A DNA stretch of 31,932 bases from CAYLPU01 sp964385635 (GTDB lineage Bacteria; Chloroflexota; Anaerolineae; B4-G1), in NCBI GenBank assembly GCA_964385635.1, contig CAYLPU010000056.1, forward strand, positions 1-31,932. The letters run 5' to 3'. Both the position numbers and the translations under genes were made by a program. A model generated the notes under the pieces. The model had not been told where the DNA came from and did not search any database. It was given only the letters and a program-made list of their open reading frames with translations. This document shows, piece by piece, positions 29,209 through 31,932 of the stretch (positions are counted from its first letter, which is position 1; each line of letters begins with the position of its first letter).

Positions 29209-29244
29209 GTTGTTCCTCCCGTGTGGCCTTGTCGTACTTCCCAG

Positions 29245-29273
29245 ACTATACCGTTTTTGTCGAGAGTTGGCAA
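29245..29273 (-). promoter_or_regulatory. Probable promoter of glpK
   Basis: On the minus strand TTGCCA (29268-29273) and TATAGT (29245-29250) are separated by 17 bases, each one base from the consensus hexamers. The site lies 37 bases upstream of the glpK ATG, in the short gap after the preceding gene's stop at 29333. Confidence 0.6.
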
Positions 29274-29332
29274 GCCAGGCGTAGTGCGTAAACGGGAGGG
29301 GACAAAAAGTTTGGTTGCCGGGAGGGGCGTGG

Positions 29333-29980
29333 TCACTTTTTCTTCCTTCGCTGCGGTTCGTGCCAAATCGGTGATGAGTGGAGACCGCGCAGCGGCGGAG
29401 ATTCCTCCCCTTTCTGCCGCAAGATCTGGCGCAGACTGCGTAGAATCTCATCCTGGGTGGCAATTACTTCCTTGTTAGCAGCCGGGGGCCGCAGCAGTTC
29501 CATGATGTGGCTCATCGCCTCCACCAGGTCTTTGTCCACCACCTCCTCGGGGATGCTGAATTCCCGTTCGGCATCCAGTTGCCCCAGGAGATCCAGGGCA
29601 CGCTGCCAACTGGGGCTGTAGGCGGCGTCCAGCCAGGCCTGCAAACTGCCGGCTGCCATCTGACGAGCGGTCTCCAGGCCGTATTCCCGGCATCCCACCA
29701 ACAACGACAGGCGAATAGTACCGGAGACGAACATCTGGGCATCTCCCCGCGCCCAGGCGCGATCTAGCAACACGGTGATGAAATCCTCGGCATCCGAGGT
29801 GAGCAGCCGGGGATGGTCGTCAATGTACATCAAGGCTGTTTCCACGTCTTGAAGCGATAGATACTCAAAGATGATTGGCTGCAGGCGTCGGAACTTGAAA
29901 GCCCGGTAGCCGAGCCAGAGGAGAAGTAACAGAATCAGCGCGCCAATGGAACCGAGAATCCACCACAGAATTGTCAGCAT
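29333..29980 (-). CDS. Membrane-anchored hypothetical protein
   Basis: A 215-residue protein with one N-terminal transmembrane helix (about residues 3-25, ILWWILGSIGALILLLLLW) and no other hydrophobic segment. It is followed by a helical cytosolic domain rich in Leu and acidic residues (YLSLQDVETALMYIDDHP, LLDRAWARGDAQMFVSG), reminiscent of helical-repeat proteins but not a family I recognise. The C-terminus is basic (PQRRKKK). The start has a GGAAAGG site. The dispersed element copy 2 lies just upstream, where its promoter would be expected. A weak TTGACA with a poor -10 exists inside that element. Confidence 0.65.
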   Translation of the reverse strand: MLTILWWILGSIGALILLLLLWLGYRAFKFRRLQPIIFEYLSLQDVETALMYIDDHPRLLTSDAEDFITVLLDRAWARGDAQMFVSGTIRLSLLVGCREYGLETARQMAAGSLQAWLDAAYSPSWQRALDLLGQLDAEREFSIPEEVVDKDLVEAMSHIMELLRPPAANKEVIATQDEILRSLRQILRQKGEESPPLRGLHSSPIWHEPQRRKKK

Positions 29981-30045
29981 CTACTCTGCCTTTCCAGGCT
30001 GCAAAGCCCCTGTGTGCATAATCGGGCGACGATCAGGCAGACAAT

Positions 30046-30182
30046 TCATAAATGGGACACGGATCAAATACGCAGATAGAGATAAAAAATCTGTGAGAAC
30101 CCGTGTCAACGGATGCGGCCAGTTCGTCCGTGTGTATCCGTGTGCTATTTGTGCCTGTTTTGGGAAGAGCCTGAGCAGTTAC
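30046..30182. repeat. Second copy of the MITE-like element
   Basis: The right 53 bases (30130-30182, from GTGTGTATCCGTGTGC to GAGCAGTTAC) are identical to 12870-12922. An internal 25-mer (30080-30104, AGATAAAAAATCTGTGAGAA and on) matches 12838-12862. The left end begins CATAAATGGGACACGG, close to the other copy, but the outer terminal repeat GTAACTGCT is not recognisable here. The middle differs by an insertion (ACGGATGCGGCCAGTTCGTC region). It is probably an older or truncated copy. Confidence 0.8.
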
Positions 30183-30519
30183 AAAAAAACAGTAATGCCG
30201 CTATAAGCCACCAAGCCTTCTTTTCCATATTCTCATAATAGCCTTATTCCTGTGATTTCGCTAGTATTATGTCAATAATTGGAATTATCTGCCTACATAT
30301 AGGGGCAGCAGGCTCGTCATGGCCCATATGTGGATGCAGAACTTTACGGCTAGAAGTGACCGACAATGCTACAATGACTGCATACCCATATATGGCGGTT
30401 TGCATCACGGCAATCCCTATATGTGCGGGTGAGGAAATTAATCAACTTGACATAATACTAGCGAAACCAGAGTTATTCTTCTCTTTTCGTCAAGTTAATT
30501 AGAAAAACTCACTCGGATA
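30183..30519. other. AT-rich intergenic region, no gene recognised
   Basis: Base composition drops sharply in GC compared with everything to the left. A 77-codon plus-strand frame at 30269-30502 has no ribosome binding site and no family features, so I do not call it. Several CATATA/TATATG motifs occur, without clear spacing. The region looks like the boundary of acquired DNA. Confidence 0.5.
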
Positions 30520-30792
30520 TCATTGAAGGTCGGAAACAGTATTAACTAAAAGTGCCGCGTAGCCTACACCACCAGCATCATTCATAGAGACAACTTTAGA
30601 CAGTCCTCTCAAGGGAATATCGTTAACATGCTTTACACCCTTTGGATTGTCAATCTTATACTGTGCATCTTTTGCTGGAGTTGATACAAAATAGGGATTC
30701 AAATGTCTTAAAACCATAAGAATCTGATTAGTGCAAAAAACACTAAGACCCATTTTAGGAATCTCGTTTAAATCAAAGCCACCAAGAGACAT
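30520..30792 (-). CDS. Hypothetical protein (90 aa), unrecognised
   Basis: A small protein from AT-rich DNA beginning MSLGGFDLNEIPKMGL, with a Gly-rich MNDAGGVGYAALLVNT near the C-terminus. I recognise no family. The ATG at 30792 has AGGTGG about 8 bases upstream. An in-frame ATG at 30834 would overlap the preceding gene by 16 bases. It follows that gene on the same strand and may be co-expressed with it, for example as a partner or immunity-type pair, but nothing in the sequence proves this. Confidence 0.45.
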   Translation of the reverse strand: MSLGGFDLNEIPKMGLSVFCTNQILMVLRHLNPYFVSTPAKDAQYKIDNPKGVKHVNDIPLRGLSKVVSMNDAGGVGYAALLVNTVSDLQ

Positions 30793-30818
30793 TCCCATCC
30801 ACCTTTCTCTGGATCCCA

Positions 30819-31932
30819 TTAACACCATTGGCAACCATCCCGAGCGTAGCCAATAAAATCACGGTTAATCAGGCCATTTGTAGGAATTGTTTCTATCCAG
30901 CCGACAACATCTCCTTCTTCCATAATTTCTGCTGGAGGGTAATTAACCTTACTGTTTACCTCCCCGCCGTAATACACCATTATAAGTCCTTTTTCCCGCG
31001 CCGAGTCAGCAAAATCCCTTAAATCTTTCTCGCTCGAGTTTTGTGCAGCATCTAAGGCCGTCAAAATAGCTCCTTCTAGAGCACTAGACGCCCAAGTATC
31101 AACATGGTTTTCGAGCAACAAATCCATTGCTTCTTCCCATTCTTCAATATATTGTGGAGTAATCGTTGCATATTTATCATCTTCATCATCGTCTCGTTCC
31201 TTTAACCTATTCAATCCATCTTTTAACATTTCTTGCACAATTTCTTTATTGTCGGCAATTATTATTGATCCAATCCTGGGAACATCTTCTGCCACAACCA
31301 TTTGAACACTCACTTGGCCTAAATCCCATTTTTCACCTACCCAACGAAATTGTTCGTACCATTCTTGCATCTCCGTATCCACCGCCTCTACCCAAACGCC
31401 TTGTTCGTTAAGGATTAGGGCCGGGAGTGACTGGACTTCGTTGGTTTTGCCACCTTTGTCTTCCCCGCCTGTAACCAGCCAAAAAGCCTGTTGGGCAACA
31501 GTTTGGCCTTGTTCATCAAGGCCCTCTTTTACTAAAATCAGGTGGTTTTCGCCGGCGGCGTCTTGATACATGCCAATTGACCAGCCTAACCAGGCTTCCC
31601 TTGGCTCATCGTCGTATGCTTCAATCGCCGGATTATCTCTTAATGCAAGAACAAAGTTTCTTATTTCGTCCAGACCGAGTACTTCTGAGGCCATGGGTTG
31701 GATCCTGATCGCCCGGCGTTCAACCGGGCCGCTGGAAAGTTTAAGAGCAGACGCGTTCTCCCGGCTCCAGATCCAACCTAAATCATTGTCATAAAAAAGG
31801 TCGTAATGAATCAGGGTGCCGTCGGCTCTATTAATATCCAGGGCAAACTCCCCTTCATCCTCGTGATAACTGAAGGGTGGGGGGTTCCCCCAAAAAGTTG
31901 TACCACTTGAGGCAGTGTTTATTGTGATCCTC
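30819..31932 (-). CDS. Hypothetical protein, 5' end beyond the window
   Basis: An open frame with stop at 30819 and no stop through to the window edge, so at least 370 residues are present and the start is outside. The ATG at 31694 is internal: upstream codons in frame read coherently (FWGNPPPFSYHEDEGEF, then IHYDLFYDNDLGWIWSREN), with no start codon between. The protein is acidic and Trp-rich (DDDEDDKYATITPQYIEEWEEAMDLL) and ends GYARDGCQWC. No known family, signal or membrane segment is visible. Its AT-rich codon use differs from the GC-rich genes to the left, suggesting horizontal acquisition. Confidence 0.6.
   Translation of the reverse strand, partial: RITINTASSGTTFWGNPPPFSYHEDEGEFALDINRADGTLIHYDLFYDNDLGWIWSRENASALKLSSGPVERRAIRIQPMASEVLGLDEIRNFVLALRDNPAIEAYDDEPREAWLGWSIGMYQDAAGENHLILVKEGLDEQGQTVAQQAFWLVTGGEDKGGKTNEVQSLPALILNEQGVWVEAVDTEMQEWYEQFRWVGEKWDLGQVSVQMVVAEDVPRIGSIIIADNKEIVQEMLKDGLNRLKERDDDEDDKYATITPQYIEEWEEAMDLLLENHVDTWASSALEGAILTALDAAQNSSEKDLRDFADSAREKGLIMVYYGGEVNSKVNYPPAEIMEEGDVVGWIETIPTNGLINRDFIGYARDGCQWC

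Noticed and set aside
27889..29478. 529-codon plus-strand frame opposite glpK
   Set aside because: Shadow of glycerol kinase; no recognisable domain, and it crosses the glpK promoter.
30269..30502. 77-codon plus-strand frame in the AT-rich gap
   Set aside because: No ribosome binding site, no family features, and neighbouring genes are on the other strand.
31694..31696. ATG near 31694 as start of the right-end gene
   Set aside because: The frame stays open with coherent protein-like sequence to the window edge, so the start is beyond the window.

Overview
The window is GC-rich bacterial DNA from an anaerobe or microaerophile, apart from an AT-rich right end. The gene content fits an anaerobic member of Chloroflexota (Anaerolineae-like): a ferredoxin-linked 2-oxoacid oxidoreductase, an ADP-forming acyl-CoA synthetase, Mrp/NifX/NifU-type Fe-S proteins, GxxExxY proteins, and many short palindromic repeats placed even inside genes. 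No 16S rRNA or ribosomal marker is present, so the taxonomy is inference.

Left part, + strand (1-14983). A molybdenum hydroxylase pair (2Fe-2S subunit and Mo-binding subunit) is followed by a 55-residue membrane protein and an ATC-hydrolase-family protein. Positions 4066-5720 are a decaying, repeat-rich zone: three copies of a helical tail sequence, CGAAA/TTTCG palindromes, a GxxExxY protein and an internally deleted HerA-like ATPase remnant. From 5762 a + strand series begins: a cysteine-synthase-fold PLP enzyme, a dihydropyrimidinase/hydantoinase, IorA, IorB, an ADP-forming acyl-CoA synthetase, a HisC-type aminotransferase and a patatin. Aminotransferase, IorAB and ADP-forming synthetase together make a complete route from aromatic (or similar) amino acids to the organic acid, with reduced ferredoxin and ATP as products. 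A MITE-like palindromic element sits between the synthetase and the aminotransferase.

Middle part, - strand (23630 down to 16613). Thirteen tightly packed genes start behind a consensus TTGACA-N17-TATAAT promoter. In transcription order they are PadR regulator, DUF364 protein, Mrp ATPase, DUF89 protein, two NifX/NifB-family proteins, a MobB-like GTPase fused to an Fe-S module, a NifU-type scaffold, a C_GCAxxG_C_C redox protein, a 63-residue protein resembling the C-terminus of a metallo-beta-lactamase-fold enzyme, OsmC, FmdB-type zinc ribbon and a Gly/Arg-rich zinc ribbon. The redox protein is interrupted by an in-frame TGA exactly where its first conserved Cys belongs. That TGA is followed by a 12-bp hairpin with a single bulged U17 and a GU-containing apical loop, so it is very probably a selenoprotein. 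The cluster looks like a regulated metallocofactor/Fe-S/thiol-redox module. Downstream lies a serpin lipoprotein, convergent with the patatin.

Right part, - strand (31932 down to 24025). It holds an amidase, a pRiA4b ORF-3-family protein, glycerol kinase with its own promoter, a membrane-anchored hypothetical protein, a second copy of the dispersed element, and an AT-rich end with two unrecognised genes. The last of these runs off the window.

At least six short repeats lie inside coding sequences without breaking the frame (Mo subunit, IorA twice, IorB, acyl-CoA synthetase, DUF89). The genome therefore appears to host palindromic elements that tolerate insertion into proteins.
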